Positions 1 through 10,220 are shown, counted from the first letter of the stretch. The stretch is 64,000 nucleotides of DNA from Arcobacter sp. CECT 8986 (GCF_004116725.1 NZ_PDKG01000002.1:1-64000); one strand, 5' to 3'. Notes: generated by a model not told the origin, from the letters alone. Numbers and translations are program-made.

Positions 1-115
1 AGTTTTCACTAGCAATCATTTCTAAATGTTTAGTTTGTCTTTCAAGTTCATTTTCAATTATTGAAAATACTTCATTATCTGCTTCTTTTAACTTTGCACT
101 TGTTATGTAACTCAT
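1..115 (-). CDS. glyA: Serine hydroxymethyltransferase, N-terminal fragment (runs off the window edge)
   Basis: Only the first 38 codons lie in the window. The start is ATG at 115, preceded by an AGGAGAAG ribosome site. The reading ends in LEMIASEN, which matches the conserved N-terminal block (ELIASEN-like) of the PLP enzyme that interconverts serine and glycine with tetrahydrofolate. The gene follows lysS on the same strand with a gap of about 20 nt, so the two are probably co-transcribed. A lysS-glyA pairing is also what I remember from Campylobacter. The identification rests on a short but diagnostic segment. Confidence 0.85.
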   Translation of the reverse strand, partial: MSYITSAKLKEADNEVFSIIENELERQTKHLEMIASEN

Positions 116-135
116 ACTTCTTCTCCTATAAATTA

Positions 136-1650
136 CTATTCTTGATCTTCATAAAGATCAATTTCAGCTTTTAATGGTTTCATTGCAGGGAAAAGTAATA
201 CATCTCTAATTGAGTGTTGGTTTGTAAGCATCATTACTAATCTATCAATACCAATACCTTGTCCTGCTGTTGGAGCCATACCATATGATAATGCATTTAC
301 AAAATCTTCGTCCATTTCGTGTGCTTCATCATCACCTTTATCTTTTGCAGCCATTTGTCCTTCAAATCTTTTTAATTGGTCAAGTGGATCATTTAACTCA
401 CTAAATGCATTAGCAATCTCTTTACCTGCAATAAATAATTCAAATCTATCTGTTAAGTGAGGTTTCTCATCACTTCTTCTAGCAAGTGGTGAAATCTCAA
501 CTGGATATTCAGTAATAAATGTTGGGTTGATTAATTTTTCTTCAACAAATTCATCAAAAAGTTCACCTTGAAGTTGTCCAAGATTTAAGTTTTCATCAAC
601 TTCTATGTTGTTTTCTTTTAAATAAGCAATTATTTTTTCTCTATCTTCAGTAATATCAGCTGGAACTCCTCCAACAGTTGTAAGAGATTCAATAAGTGGA
701 ATTTCAGTAAAGTTATCAAAGTCAATTTTTAAATCACCATAAGGTAAGATAGTTGGTAAATCTAAATGTTCAAATAAGAAATCAAAGTACTCTTTAGTAA
801 TTTCAATTAGGTCTTTATATGTTTTATAAGCCCAATAAAATTCAATTGAAGTAAACTCAGGATTGTGTGTTGCATCCATACCTTCATTTCTAAAGTTTCT
901 ATTTATTTCAAATACTGCTTCAAATCCACCTACAATTAATCTTTTCAAATATAATTCAGGTGCAATTCTTAAGTATCTATCTACACCTAAAGAGTTGTGG
1001 TGAGTAACAAAAGGTTTAGCATTTGCTCCACCTGCAATTGGGTGCATCATAGGAGTTTCTACTTCTAAGAAACCTTTGTTTTCAAAAAATCTTCTAGTTA
1101 AAGATATAACTCTACTTCTAATTTGAAAAGTTTTTCTTACTTGAGAGTTCATAATTAAATCTAAGTATCTTTGTCTATATCTTAACTCTTTATCTTGAAT
1201 ACCATGATATTTTTCAGGTAGTGGAGATATAGATTTTGTAAGAATTACTAAATTATTTACATGAAGTGATAATTCACCTTTGTTTGTTACAAATGGATAT
1301 CCTGTAACTTCAACAATATCACCAACTTCTACATTCTTTTTGAAGATATTATTATAAAAACCTTCTGGTAAGTTATCTCTTGCTACATAAATTTGTAAAA
1401 TACCACTTTCGTCTTCAACTTTCAAAAAACTTGCTTTTCCCATTAGTCTGAAGAACTTAATTCTTCCAGAGATTGTATAACTTCTATTTTCATCTCTTCT
1501 GTTTTCTAATTGAAAAATATCTGTATTAACATTTATATATTTTGCAATTGTTGTATTTCTTTCACTTTTATTTGAATATGGATTTACACCTAGTTCTCTT
1601 AATGTATTCGCTTTTTCTATTCTTTGTTGTATATATTTATTTTCAAACAA
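136..1650 (-). CDS. lysS: Lysyl-tRNA synthetase (class II)
   Basis: This enzyme charges tRNA-Lys with lysine in the cytoplasm. The 504-residue product has the normal family length. An N-terminal OB-fold anticodon-binding domain spans about residues 50-150. The class II core follows, with motif 2 around [14 protein letters not shown] and motif 3 [12 protein letters not shown] near residues 465-476. The start is TTG at 1650, with AAAGGA about 8 nt upstream and no better in-frame ATG. It lies 17 nt downstream of the cvpA-like gene and just upstream of glyA, suggesting one minus-strand operon. The identification is secure. Confidence 0.97.
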   Translation of the reverse strand: MFENKYIQQRIEKANTLRELGVNPYSNKSERNTTIAKYINVNTDIFQLENRRDENRSYTISGRIKFFRLMGKASFLKVEDESGILQIYVARDNLPEGFYNNIFKKNVEVGDIVEVTGYPFVTNKGELSLHVNNLVILTKSISPLPEKYHGIQDKELRYRQRYLDLIMNSQVRKTFQIRSRVISLTRRFFENKGFLEVETPMMHPIAGGANAKPFVTHHNSLGVDRYLRIAPELYLKRLIVGGFEAVFEINRNFRNEGMDATHNPEFTSIEFYWAYKTYKDLIEITKEYFDFLFEHLDLPTILPYGDLKIDFDNFTEIPLIESLTTVGGVPADITEDREKIIAYLKENNIEVDENLNLGQLQGELFDEFVEEKLINPTFITEYPVEISPLARRSDEKPHLTDRFELFIAGKEIANAFSELNDPLDQLKRFEGQMAAKDKGDDEAHEMDEDFVNALSYGMAPTAGQGIGIDRLVMMLTNQHSIRDVLLFPAMKPLKAEIDLYEDQE

Positions 1651-1667
1651 TCTATATATCCTTTATT

Positions 1668-2369
1668 CTATTTATTTTCTTGTGTATTTGTATTATTTTG
1701 TTCTGTTTGTTTTTCTTCAAGTTTTTTTGAAACTTCTTCTTTTATTTTTGTTGCTTGTTCTACTGTATTTTTTGTTGTCTCTTCGATTTGTTCTGTTACT
1801 TTTTTCTCTATTGTTTTATTTAAAGTATCTTTAGTTTTATCTACTACGTTATTTACTCCATCTTCAATAGATTTAGAAACTTTTGTAGTATCTAATTTTA
1901 CTATATATCCACCAACATCTACTAAATATGGGAATGTAATTGAAGTTCCAATTTTCTCATCAATAAAAGATTTAAATGATTGTACTTGATAAACTGCATA
2001 AATAATTACAGAAAAAATTAAAAATATTTTAGCACTACCAAATAAAAATCCTAAAACTCTATTAACTGCACCAAGACCACTTATGTCTGTTATTTTATTT
2101 AAAATAATTGTAATAACATAAACAACCAGCCAAAATCCAACTAAAGCAGCAATAAATCCAATTAACTTGATAGTAGCTTCATTTTCTAATGCTAATATTG
2201 AAGCTAATACATTTCCTACTTCAAGTGAAAATCTAGAAGCGATAAAAATACCACCAATAATTCCAACAAGTCCTAAAACTTCTTTAATAAAACCTCTAAA
2301 AAGTCCCTTCAGTCCCAAAATAACTGTTAAACCTACAACGACCATATCAAAAATAGTAAAATCTTGCAA
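1668..2369 (-). CDS. cvpA: CvpA family inner-membrane protein
   Basis: The first 160 residues contain about four hydrophobic segments with the CvpA-type opening DFTIFDMVVVGLTVILGLKG and a glycine-rich loop (FRGFIKEVLGLVGIIGG). The last 60 or so residues are a Lys/Glu/Thr-rich, probably coiled-coil cytoplasmic tail ending in Gln/Asn-rich sequence. CvpA proteins are linked to colicin V production and envelope stress in enterobacteria, but their biochemical role is unclear, so I assign family only. The start is TTG at 2369 with AAGGAAATAAG directly upstream. It probably heads the operon with lysS and glyA. Confidence 0.85.
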   Translation of the reverse strand: MQDFTIFDMVVVGLTVILGLKGLFRGFIKEVLGLVGIIGGIFIASRFSLEVGNVLASILALENEATIKLIGFIAALVGFWLVVYVITIILNKITDISGLGAVNRVLGFLFGSAKIFLIFSVIIYAVYQVQSFKSFIDEKIGTSITFPYLVDVGGYIVKLDTTKVSKSIEDGVNNVVDKTKDTLNKTIEKKVTEQIEETTKNTVEQATKIKEEVSKKLEEKQTEQNNTNTQENK

Positions 2370-2423
2370 CTTATTTCCTTTCTAAATAATGTGAATTATA
2401 ACTAAGTTTTTCCAAATAGAAGT

Positions 2424-4646
2424 TTAATTAAAATTAATGATAATTTCAGCACCTTTATAGTTGTTTTTTTGGTACGAAAATTCACAATTTCTTATATCTA
2501 TTTGGTAGTGCATATGTTCACTCAAAAGTTCATGCACCATATACAATCCCATACCCATTCCAAAGGTTTGATGTTTTGTAGTAAAATATGGTTCAAATAT
2601 TTTAGAAATGTTATCTTTATCTATTCCTTCACCCGAATCTTTTATATAAAGTTTTTTATCTTTTAATTCAACTAAAATAACTCTATTTTCTGAATCTTTG
2701 TTTTTTATCACTGCAAATATGGCATTATCTAATAAGTTTGTAATACATTGTTGAAATTCAGTTTTATAGCCATTTATAATAAAATCATCATCATAAATAA
2801 ATTCAGTTTTAATATAATTTTCTTTTATTGTTGAGTCCAAAAATTTTATAGAATTATTTATAGCATCAACAATACTAAAATTAATATGACATTTTTCCTC
2901 AACAAAATAGTTACTAAAATTATCAATTGTTTTAGAGAGTTTTGCTGTGTTTTCTACAATCACATCGCAAGTTTTATTAAAGTCTTCATCACTTAATATA
3001 TTCATCTCTTTTTGAAGTTGCATACCACTTGTTGCTGTACTAATTGTACTTAAAGGTTGTCTCCATTGATGAGCAATATTTTTTAAAGTATCTGCTATTG
3101 CAGTGATTTTTGATTGTTGGAAAAGTAATCTATCTTTCTCTTTACTTTTTTTAATCTCTTTTTGAATTTTTTCTTCTAATGATTCATTTAATTTTTTTAA
3201 TTCACTTGTTTTATCTTGAACTAATTTTTCCAAATTATTATTTAAATATCTTAGTTTTTGTTTTTGTTTAATTATTTGTGTAATATCAGTTAATGTAACA
3301 ATTAAATATTTATCTAATTGCTCTTTTGAACAATTTATAGAAAAGTGTCTTAATTCTTCATTTGTATCATATATTGCTACTTTAAAGTTTTCATCTTGAT
3401 TTTCAAAAATATATTCAGCCCAATTTTTACCATCATAATCTTTATTTATAACATATGTTGAATCTTCCATCTCTACAAAAGTATGGCAAATACAAATATA
3501 TTTTTCTTTAAACTCTTTTTGTGTTTTTACATCAGTAAAGAAATTTAGTAACTGCATATTTGAGTTTATGATTGTTTTTCCATCTGTTATGATAATAATA
3601 TTTGATTGTGAATCTAAAATTGATTGTCGTTTAGCTTCTTGTACTTTTAGCTGTTTTATATGATTTTTTAATTTTCTGTTTAATTTTTTTGAATGGGAAT
3701 TATTTAAGAAATTTACATACATAATAAAGAAAAATAGTAAAATCAAAATAATAATTGAGGCTAACATAATCATCTGTTTTTGATTATTATTAATAACTTT
3801 AGTATCAATAAATTTTAGTGGTAAAAAAGATATAATAGAGCCTAAATACTCGCCATTCTCATCTTTTAACTCATAAGTATTAATAAGTTTATTATCTAAA
3901 ATGGTAAATTTTTTAAGATGTAAAAAATCTTCAACTTCTCTATTTTTAAAGAAGTCAATATATTCAGTTGAAGCACTTTGATTTGCAATATAATAATCTT
4001 TTACATATTTTTTTGTAAAAGGAAATTTAATTCTTTGATTATACTTTTTATCAACAATAACTAAAGAGTGTATATTATGTTTTTTTAATTGTTTAGTAAT
4101 AGAGTTAAAATGTGTAATAACTTCAATAAATCCTAAAAAATTATTTTCTAAGTCAAAAATGGGAGTTCTTGCTTTTATACTTAAATCATAATGACCAACA
4201 CTAATAGAAGTTGAAATATCTTTTTTCTTTAATATTTTTCTAACATCTTTTCTAAATTGTAAGTTGTCATTTCTTAACTCATCCCAAGATCTATAAATAG
4301 AGTGACCTTGATTATTTACTATTTGAATCCATACATTTTTGAATTTTGTATATTTTTGAATTTGTGAAGATATCTTTTTGTACTCAAATTTATTGAACTC
4401 TTTGTTTTTCATATATGAGTATAATCTATCATCTTTAGCCAATGAAATAGCCATTGTTAAAGTTGCATTTTGTTTCTCTTCTATTAAGCTTGATATAAAT
4501 TTTGTAATAGTTTCAGAAGAGTGTTGAAATCTTGAATTTAATAAATCTTCTTTCTCTTTTTTTATGTATAGTACTATAATGAATATGATAAATAGTGATA
4601 GTAAAATAAATAGATACAGAATTTTATTATTTTTTTTGTAAAGCAT
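2424..4646 (-). CDS. Membrane-bound sensor histidine kinase with a periplasmic sensing domain
   Basis: The product has a transmembrane helix at about residues 7-28, a periplasmic region of about 260 residues that looks like a Cache-type sensor, and a second helix near 295-315. A PAS-like region and a coiled coil follow, then the kinase core. The H-box is IAHQWRQPLSTIST, the N-box QCITNLLDNAIFAV, and the ATP-lid glycines are in DSGEGID and GMGMGLYMVHELL. All catalytic boxes look intact. No response regulator is adjacent, so the partner and signal are unknown. I chose ATG at 4646, with AGAAG upstream, over an in-frame TTG at 4682 that lacks a ribosome site. It is divergent from ispG. Confidence 0.85.
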   Translation of the reverse strand: MLYKKNNKILYLFILLSLFIIFIIVLYIKKEKEDLLNSRFQHSSETITKFISSLIEEKQNATLTMAISLAKDDRLYSYMKNKEFNKFEYKKISSQIQKYTKFKNVWIQIVNNQGHSIYRSWDELRNDNLQFRKDVRKILKKKDISTSISVGHYDLSIKARTPIFDLENNFLGFIEVITHFNSITKQLKKHNIHSLVIVDKKYNQRIKFPFTKKYVKDYYIANQSASTEYIDFFKNREVEDFLHLKKFTILDNKLINTYELKDENGEYLGSIISFLPLKFIDTKVINNNQKQMIMLASIIILILLFFFIMYVNFLNNSHSKKLNRKLKNHIKQLKVQEAKRQSILDSQSNIIIITDGKTIINSNMQLLNFFTDVKTQKEFKEKYICICHTFVEMEDSTYVINKDYDGKNWAEYIFENQDENFKVAIYDTNEELRHFSINCSKEQLDKYLIVTLTDITQIIKQKQKLRYLNNNLEKLVQDKTSELKKLNESLEEKIQKEIKKSKEKDRLLFQQSKITAIADTLKNIAHQWRQPLSTISTATSGMQLQKEMNILSDEDFNKTCDVIVENTAKLSKTIDNFSNYFVEEKCHINFSIVDAINNSIKFLDSTIKENYIKTEFIYDDDFIINGYKTEFQQCITNLLDNAIFAVIKNKDSENRVILVELKDKKLYIKDSGEGIDKDNISKIFEPYFTTKHQTFGMGMGLYMVHELLSEHMHYQIDIRNCEFSYQKNNYKGAEIIINFN

Positions 4647-4775
4647 AATACTTCTACTTGTTTTTTCCTTATCATAGCACAACTATGCTTTTTGTCTAGT
4701 AAAAAGTAACATAAAAATAACATAAATTAAGAATAATATAAATTTAAAAAATTCATAAAACATTAATAATATTTA

Positions 4776-4783
4776 GATAAAAT
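4776..4783 (+). promoter_or_regulatory. Probable -10 box of ispG (leaderless transcript)
   Basis: GATAAAAT lies only 6 nt before the ispG ATG at 4790. The usual -10 to start-site distance places transcription initiation at or next to the A of the ATG. No Shine-Dalgarno sequence is present in the short gap (TTTGAC). Confidence 0.5.
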
Positions 4784-4789
4784 TTTGAC

Positions 4790-5848
4790 ATGATAAAAAG
4801 ATATCCAACAAAAAAAATATACGTAGGAAATGTTCCTATTGGTGGTGATGCACCAATTTCAGTACAATCAATGACTTTTTCTAAAACATCTGATGTAAAA
4901 GCTACTGTTGAGCAAATAAATAGATTACATTTTGCAGGAGCTGATATAGTTAGGGTTGCAGTTCCAGATAAAGAAGCAGCAAACGCATTAAAGGAGATAA
5001 AAAGCCAAGTGGCTTTACCGCTTGTTGCAGATATTCATTTTAATTATAAATTAGCTTTAATTGCAGCTGAAGTAGTAGATTGTATTAGACTTAATCCTGG
5101 TAATATCGGGGATAAAAAAAGAGTTGAAGAGGTTGTAAAAGCTTGTCAACAAAGAAATCTTCCTATTAGAATCGGTGTAAATTGTGGTTCTTTAGAAAAA
5201 GAGTTTGAGAATAAATATGGTCAAACTGCACAAGGTATGATTGCTAGTGCTGATTATAATATTAAGTATCTTGAAGATTTGGGATTTACTGATATTAAAG
5301 TATCTTTAAAAGCTAGTGATGTTCAAAGAACAGTAGAAGCTTATAGAGGATTAAGACCTTTAAATAACTATCCTTTTCATTTAGGAGTTACAGAAGCTGG
5401 AACTCAATTTCACTCAACAGTAAAATCTTCAATAGCTCTTGGAAGTCTACTTCTTGATGGAATAGGAGATACTTTAAGAGTATCTATGACTGGTGAACTT
5501 GAAAAAGAGATTGAAGTAGGGCGAGCAATTTTAAAAGATGCTGGTTTAGTAAAAGAGGGATTAAATATTATCTCCTGTCCAACTTGTGGGAGAATTGAAG
5601 CTGACTTAGTAAGTGCTGTAGCCCAAGTAGAAGAAAAAACAAAACATATAAAAACACCTTTAAATGTATCTGTAATGGGATGCGTTGTAAATGCACTAGG
5701 TGAAGCAAAAAGTGCAGATGTTGCAATTGCTTATGGAAAAGGAAGTGGCCTTATAATCAAAAAAGGTGAAACAATAGCAAAACTACCTACAGATAAACTA
5801 CTTGAAAGATTTTTAGAAGAAGTAGAAAAAGAAGCTAAAAACAAATAG
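4790..5848 (+). CDS. ispG: 4-hydroxy-3-methylbut-2-en-1-yl diphosphate synthase
   Basis: IspG (GcpE) is the 4Fe-4S enzyme of the methylerythritol phosphate pathway. It converts cyclic MEcPP to HMBPP for isoprenoid synthesis. The 352-residue length is typical. The TIM-barrel part begins with [20 protein letters not shown]. The cluster ligands are visible in [13 protein letters not shown] and in [14 protein letters not shown], giving three cysteines and a glutamate. The ATG at 4790 lacks a ribosome site and sits almost on the transcription start, suggesting leaderless translation. It is divergent from the histidine kinase and 68 nt upstream of dnaB. Confidence 0.97.
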   Translation: MIKRYPTKKIYVGNVPIGGDAPISVQSMTFSKTSDVKATVEQINRLHFAGADIVRVAVPDKEAANALKEIKSQVALPLVADIHFNYKLALIAAEVVDCIRLNPGNIGDKKRVEEVVKACQQRNLPIRIGVNCGSLEKEFENKYGQTAQGMIASADYNIKYLEDLGFTDIKVSLKASDVQRTVEAYRGLRPLNNYPFHLGVTEAGTQFHSTVKSSIALGSLLLDGIGDTLRVSMTGELEKEIEVGRAILKDAGLVKEGLNIISCPTCGRIEADLVSAVAQVEEKTKHIKTPLNVSVMGCVVNALGEAKSADVAIAYGKGSGLIIKKGETIAKLPTDKLLERFLEEVEKEAKNK

Positions 5849-5880
5849 CTCTCTTTTTTCTTCTTTGTTAGCTACTATTA

Positions 5881-5888
5881 GATATAAT
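5881..5888 (+). promoter_or_regulatory. Probable -10 box of dnaB
   Basis: GATATAAT, preceded by ATTA, lies 28 nt upstream of the dnaB ATG. A GGAGA ribosome site follows at about 5909-5912. The spacing fits a conventional sigma-70 promoter with a short leader. Confidence 0.5.
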
Positions 5889-5916
5889 CAAATCCTTATA
5901 TAAATTTGGAGACTTA

Positions 5917-7356
5917 ATGGATAGTGTATATAGCATTAATATAGAAAGAGCAGTACTTAGTTCAATACTTTTTAACCCTGATGAAATAGAAGAGATATTA
6001 GCAGTTTTAAAACCAAAAGATTTTTATCTTCCAGCACATCAAAAAATATTTGAAGTTATGACAAAACTTTATCGTGATGATATGCCAATAGATGAAGAGT
6101 TCATTAGAAAAAGAGTTAGTACAAAAGATGTTGATGATTCTATTTTAATAGAGATACTTTCTGCAAATCCAATCACAAATACGTTAGCTTACGTAAAAGA
6201 GATTAAAGATGGAAGTGTAAAAAGAGAGCTTGCATCTTTAGCAACAACAATAAAAAAAGTTTCAATTGAAGATGAAGTTAGTGCAAATGATGCACTTGAT
6301 ACTATTCAAGGTGAACTTTACAAAATCTCAACAGATAGCGCAACATCTGAGTTAAAAGATATGCAATTAATAACAGGTGATACTTTAGCTTACATCAAAA
6401 AGATGAAAGAGTTAGGTAATCATCACTTAATTGGTGAAACAACGGGATTTTTTGATTTAGATAAAAGAACAACAGGATTTAATGAAGGGGATTTAGTAAT
6501 TATCGCAGCGCGTCCAGCGATGGGAAAAACAGCTTTAGTTTTAAATATGGCTTTGGCCAATGTTGAAGCAAATAAAGGTGTAATTTTCTTCTCACTTGAG
6601 ATGCCAGCAGAACAACTTATGCTAAGAATGCTTGCAGCTAAAACATCTATTCCTTTACAAAATCTAAGAAAAGGTGATTTAGATGACCAACAATGGAGTA
6701 ATCTATCTGGTGCATTTGAAGATTTAAATCAAAAAAAACTGTTTGTTGATGATGGTGGAAGTGTAAATATTAATCAATTAAGAGCAAGAGTACGAAAACT
6801 TGCACAAAATGAAGATAATAATATCTCATTAGTAATCATTGACTACTTACAACTTATGCAAGGAACTGGAAATAAAGATAGACACCAAGAGGTATCTGAT
6901 ATTTCAAGGGGACTTAAAATGCTTGCAAGGGAGATGAAAATTCCAATTATTGCACTATCTCAGTTAAATAGGGGACTTGAAAATAGACCTGATAAAAGAC
7001 CAATGTTATCTGATTTAAGAGAGTCTGGAGCAATTGAACAAGATGCCGATATTATTATGTTTGTTTATAGAGATGATGTATATAAAGAAAGAGATGAAGC
7101 TAGAAAAGAAAAAGAAGCAAAAGATAAAGGTGAAGAGTATAAATCTACATTTGTTAATAAACCAGTAGAAGAAGCAGAAATAATAATAGGAAAACAAAGA
7201 AATGGACCAATTGGTACTGTTAAGCTTGATTTCCAAAAACAATATACTAGATTTGTTAATAAAGAGAATAGAGCAGATGCTCCAATTGAAGTAGTATTTG
7301 AAAGTGTAGCAGATACAAGTAAAGAGACAAATATTGATGTACCACAAATTCTTTAA
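5917..7356 (+). CDS. dnaB: Replicative DNA helicase DnaB
   Basis: This is the hexameric helicase that unwinds DNA at the replication fork. The 479-residue protein has the N-terminal alpha-helical domain at about 1-115 (starting SINIERAVLSSILFNPDEIE), a linker, and a RecA-like motor domain. Walker A is AARPAMGKTALVL and Walker B is LVIIDYLQLM. The C-terminal signature SQLNRGLENRPDKRP precedes LRESGAIEQDADIIMFVYRDD. There is no intein in the P-loop or elsewhere. The ATG at 5917 has GGAGACTTA upstream. It is followed after 50 nt by galU on the same strand. Confidence 0.97.
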   Translation: MDSVYSINIERAVLSSILFNPDEIEEILAVLKPKDFYLPAHQKIFEVMTKLYRDDMPIDEEFIRKRVSTKDVDDSILIEILSANPITNTLAYVKEIKDGSVKRELASLATTIKKVSIEDEVSANDALDTIQGELYKISTDSATSELKDMQLITGDTLAYIKKMKELGNHHLIGETTGFFDLDKRTTGFNEGDLVIIAARPAMGKTALVLNMALANVEANKGVIFFSLEMPAEQLMLRMLAAKTSIPLQNLRKGDLDDQQWSNLSGAFEDLNQKKLFVDDGGSVNINQLRARVRKLAQNEDNNISLVIIDYLQLMQGTGNKDRHQEVSDISRGLKMLAREMKIPIIALSQLNRGLENRPDKRPMLSDLRESGAIEQDADIIMFVYRDDVYKERDEARKEKEAKDKGEEYKSTFVNKPVEEAEIIIGKQRNGPIGTVKLDFQKQYTRFVNKENRADAPIEVVFESVADTSKETNIDVPQIL

Positions 7357-7406
7357 TGAATTTTTCAATAAAATAAAAATAATTATAGTTTAATAGGATT
7401 TTATAG

Positions 7407-8225
7407 ATGATAAGAAAATGTTTATTTCCAGCAGCAGGATATGGGACAAGATTTTTACCTGCAACAAAAGCAACTCCAAAAGAGATGCTACCAGTTCTTA
7501 CTAAACCACTTATTCAATATGGTGTAGAAGAAGCAATAGAAGCTGGAATTGATACAATGGCAATAGTAACAGGTAGAGGTAAAAGAGCAATAGAAGACCA
7601 TTTTGATATTTCATATGAATTAGAACATCAAATTAAAGGTACTAATAAAGAACACTATTTAAGAGATATTAGAAAAGTTATAGAAAATTGTACTTTTTCA
7701 TATACTAGACAAACACAAATGAAAGGTCTAGGACATGCAATATTAACAGGACAAACTCTAATAGGAAATGAGCCTTTTGCAGTTGTTTTAGCAGATGATT
7801 TATGCGATAATGAAACAGATGGTGTTTTAAAACAGATGGTAGATTTATATGAAAAATATCAATGCTGTATTGTTGCAATAGAAGAGGTTCCAAAAGAGCA
7901 TACAAATAAATATGGTGTTATATCTGGAAGAGAGATAGAACCAGGTATTTATATGATAGATAATATGGTAGAAAAACCAGAACCCCAAGATGCACCATCA
8001 AATCTTGCAATAATTGGAAGATATATCTTAACACCAGATATTTTTGATATTATTAAAGATACTAATCCAGGAAAAGGTGGGGAAATTCAAATTACTGATG
8101 CACTTTTAACACAAGCTAAAAAAGGTATGGTTTTAGGATTTAAATTTAAAGGTGTTAGATTTGATTGTGGAAGTATTGATGGGTTTGTAGAAGCTACAAA
8201 TCATTTTTATAATAAAAGTAAATAA
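7407..8225 (+). CDS. galU: UTP--glucose-1-phosphate uridylyltransferase
   Basis: GalU makes UDP-glucose from UTP and glucose-1-phosphate. UDP-glucose supplies the surface polysaccharide pathway downstream, including Ugd at 19162. The N-terminal nucleotide-binding loop AAGYGTRFLPATKATPKEML is intact. VLADDLCDNE and VEKPEPQDAPSNLAIIGRYI match the family, and the 272-residue length is usual for Campylobacterota. AGGATTTTATAG precedes the ATG. It is 13 nt upstream of pgi, so the two probably form one unit linking hexose phosphate supply to sugar nucleotides. Confidence 0.95.
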   Translation: MIRKCLFPAAGYGTRFLPATKATPKEMLPVLTKPLIQYGVEEAIEAGIDTMAIVTGRGKRAIEDHFDISYELEHQIKGTNKEHYLRDIRKVIENCTFSYTRQTQMKGLGHAILTGQTLIGNEPFAVVLADDLCDNETDGVLKQMVDLYEKYQCCIVAIEEVPKEHTNKYGVISGREIEPGIYMIDNMVEKPEPQDAPSNLAIIGRYILTPDIFDIIKDTNPGKGGEIQITDALLTQAKKGMVLGFKFKGVRFDCGSIDGFVEATNHFYNKSK

Positions 8226-8238
8226 TATAAGGTAGAAG

Positions 8239-9447
8239 ATGCAATATAGCAAAAGTTTTTATCAAATAAAATCAAATGAAACAATTTTTGAAAATGTAAA
8301 AAAGGAAATAGGTCAAATAGGTTATTATTCACTACCTTTTCAAGATACTACAAAAGTAAAAGAGTTTGCTAAAGATGTAAAACAATCTCATGTTGCAGTT
8401 ATTGGTATAGGTGGTAGTACTTTAGGTACATTTGCTATTTATCAGTTTTTGAAAAGAACAAATGATTTTACAAAAAAACTTCACTTTTTTGAATCAACAG
8501 ATCCAACAGATATTAAACAAAGAGTTAAAAAACTTGATTTAGAAGATACAATTTTTTTAATTATTAGTAAATCTGGAACTACAATTGAGACAATATCAAT
8601 TTTTAAATATCTATCAAGTTTAGTAACAATGAATGAAAATAATTGTGTGATTGTTAGTGAAACTGATAGTAAACTAACAGCTTTTGCAAAACAAAATAGT
8701 ATGCAAACTTTTGAAATACCCAAAAATGTTGGTGGAAGATTTTCTGTATTTTCAAATGTTGGATTACTTCCTTTAGCAATTTTAGGTGTAAATATTGATG
8801 AGCTACTTCAAGGTGCAAAAGAGGTACACAATAGCTTTTTTGATGAAGAAAAATATTATGATATTTTGATGGAAAAAGCAAGATTTATGATTGAAAATAA
8901 AAATAGATTTAATATAAATGTAGTTTTTTCTTATTCTGCTAGTTTAGAAGGTTTTAATAAGTGGTATATTCAACTTTGGGGTGAGAGCTTAGGTAAAATA
9001 AATATTAATGGTACAAAACAAGCTTTAACACCAATAGGACTTATAGGCCCAGTTGACCAACACTCGTTTTTACAATTAATTGCACAAGGTAAAAGAGATA
9101 AAACAGTAACTTTTATAAAAGTTGCAAATTTTGAAGATGATACTATAATTCCTACAAATACTTTAAAAGGTTTTCAGGAGTTAACATATGTTGATAATTT
9201 ATCTTTTGCAAAATTAATTGATGAGCAAGCAAATGCAACAATTCAGTCAATAAAAGAGCTAAGTGATATTCCATATGATATAATAACTATAAATAAAGTG
9301 GATGAATTTAATATTGCAAAACTTATGTATAGTTATCAATTATTAACTTCAATTGTAGGAAAATTTGTACAAATTGATACTTATAATCAACCAGGAGTTG
9401 AAGCTGGTAAGATTATATTAAAAGAGAAATTAAATAATAAGGCTTAA
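8239..9447 (+). CDS. pgi: Glucose-6-phosphate isomerase (short form)
   Basis: Pgi interconverts glucose-6-phosphate and fructose-6-phosphate. The protein has 402 residues, shorter than the roughly 550-residue enterobacterial form, but keeps the SIS-fold signatures. These are IGIGGSTLGTFAIYQF, IISKSGTTIETISIFKYL and GGRFSVFSNVGLLPLAILG, with DQHSFLQLIAQG towards the C-terminus. AAGG lies upstream of the ATG. It follows galU by 13 nt and precedes an uncharacterised nucleotidyltransferase-like gene by 2 nt. Confidence 0.93.
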   Translation: MQYSKSFYQIKSNETIFENVKKEIGQIGYYSLPFQDTTKVKEFAKDVKQSHVAVIGIGGSTLGTFAIYQFLKRTNDFTKKLHFFESTDPTDIKQRVKKLDLEDTIFLIISKSGTTIETISIFKYLSSLVTMNENNCVIVSETDSKLTAFAKQNSMQTFEIPKNVGGRFSVFSNVGLLPLAILGVNIDELLQGAKEVHNSFFDEEKYYDILMEKARFMIENKNRFNINVVFSYSASLEGFNKWYIQLWGESLGKININGTKQALTPIGLIGPVDQHSFLQLIAQGKRDKTVTFIKVANFEDDTIIPTNTLKGFQELTYVDNLSFAKLIDEQANATIQSIKELSDIPYDIITINKVDEFNIAKLMYSYQLLTSIVGKFVQIDTYNQPGVEAGKIILKEKLNNKA

Positions 9448-9449
9448 TT

Positions 9450-10184
9450 ATGGTTTATGAAAAACTTTGGCAAAAATATGATGATTTTATTCCATATGAA
9501 TTACAAATGAGTTTTGATATTAGACTTTGTAATGTTGTAAATATGTTGAACTATTTTTTTCAAGATTTAATAGTTAGAAAGCCAAGTTTTTCAAAAGTAC
9601 ATTTTTATTTAGCAGGTTCTTGTATAAAAAAAGATACTTTTAGAGATATTGATATGATTTTTCCATCAAAAGAGATGATGAGCGAGTTAAATCAATGTTT
9701 AGACCAAAGTTATTTTGAGTATGAAAATAACTCAATGACATATAAATTTAATGATGAGATTTTTCAGTTAGTATTTAGACCAAAATTTGAAGATAAATCT
9801 TTAGAGTTTACTGTAAGTGGATTTGATTTTGACTCAACAAAAATAGGTTTTGAGTGTTGTTTAGATATTGATAAAAAAGAAGTTGAAATAATAAAAGGTG
9901 ATATTAGAAAAGAGTTCATCTCATATATTGATACAAAAGTAAATAACTTAAGTAAAATAAGTGTAAATCCTTTTGTTTCACTTCAAAGAGCAATTCATTT
10001 TCTAAAAAGAGGTGATGAGGTTCCTTATAGTGTATTTTTAGATATTTGTTCTAGTATTGCAGATATAAAAATAAAAGAGAATGAAGATATAAATAAACAC
10101 TTTCAAAGACTTCAAGGTAATCCTAAAAAGTTAGAAAATATAAAAGAAGCTATTAGTGAATATATAGAAGACCATAAAAAATAA
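9450..10184 (+). CDS. Uncharacterised protein with a nucleotidyltransferase-like motif
   Basis: I do not recognise this 244-residue protein. Residues 54-71 (LAGSCIKKDTFRDIDMIF) carry the Gly-Ser...Asp-x-Asp pattern of polymerase-beta-type nucleotidyltransferases (G56, S57, D66, D68). A further acidic residue would be expected in a later strand; FECCLDIDKKEVEI is a possible source. The C-terminal part (about 160-244) is helical and charged. It starts 2 nt after pgi and was probably translated with it. Nucleotidyltransferase fold is an inference from one motif; substrate and function are unknown. Confidence 0.6.
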   Translation: MVYEKLWQKYDDFIPYELQMSFDIRLCNVVNMLNYFFQDLIVRKPSFSKVHFYLAGSCIKKDTFRDIDMIFPSKEMMSELNQCLDQSYFEYENNSMTYKFNDEIFQLVFRPKFEDKSLEFTVSGFDFDSTKIGFECCLDIDKKEVEIIKGDIRKEFISYIDTKVNNLSKISVNPFVSLQRAIHFLKRGDEVPYSVFLDICSSIADIKIKENEDINKHFQRLQGNPKKLENIKEAISEYIEDHKK

Positions 10185-10214
10185 TAAATAAACTTATTTT
10201 TATTTAAAAGTATA

Positions 10215-10220
10215 TATAAT
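10215..10220 (+). promoter_or_regulatory. Possible -10 box upstream of the pseudopilin gene
   Basis: TATAAT, inside an alternating TA run, lies 28 nt before the ATG at 10248. An AAAGG ribosome site is at about 10237-10241. This suggests the pseudopilin and gmhB genes can be transcribed separately from galU-pgi. Confidence 0.4.

Noticed and set aside
2469-2666. Plus-strand open frame inside the histidine kinase gene
   Set aside because: It is antisense to a strongly supported kinase domain, has no ribosome site and has low-complexity composition. The same holds for the other overlapping frames in this window.
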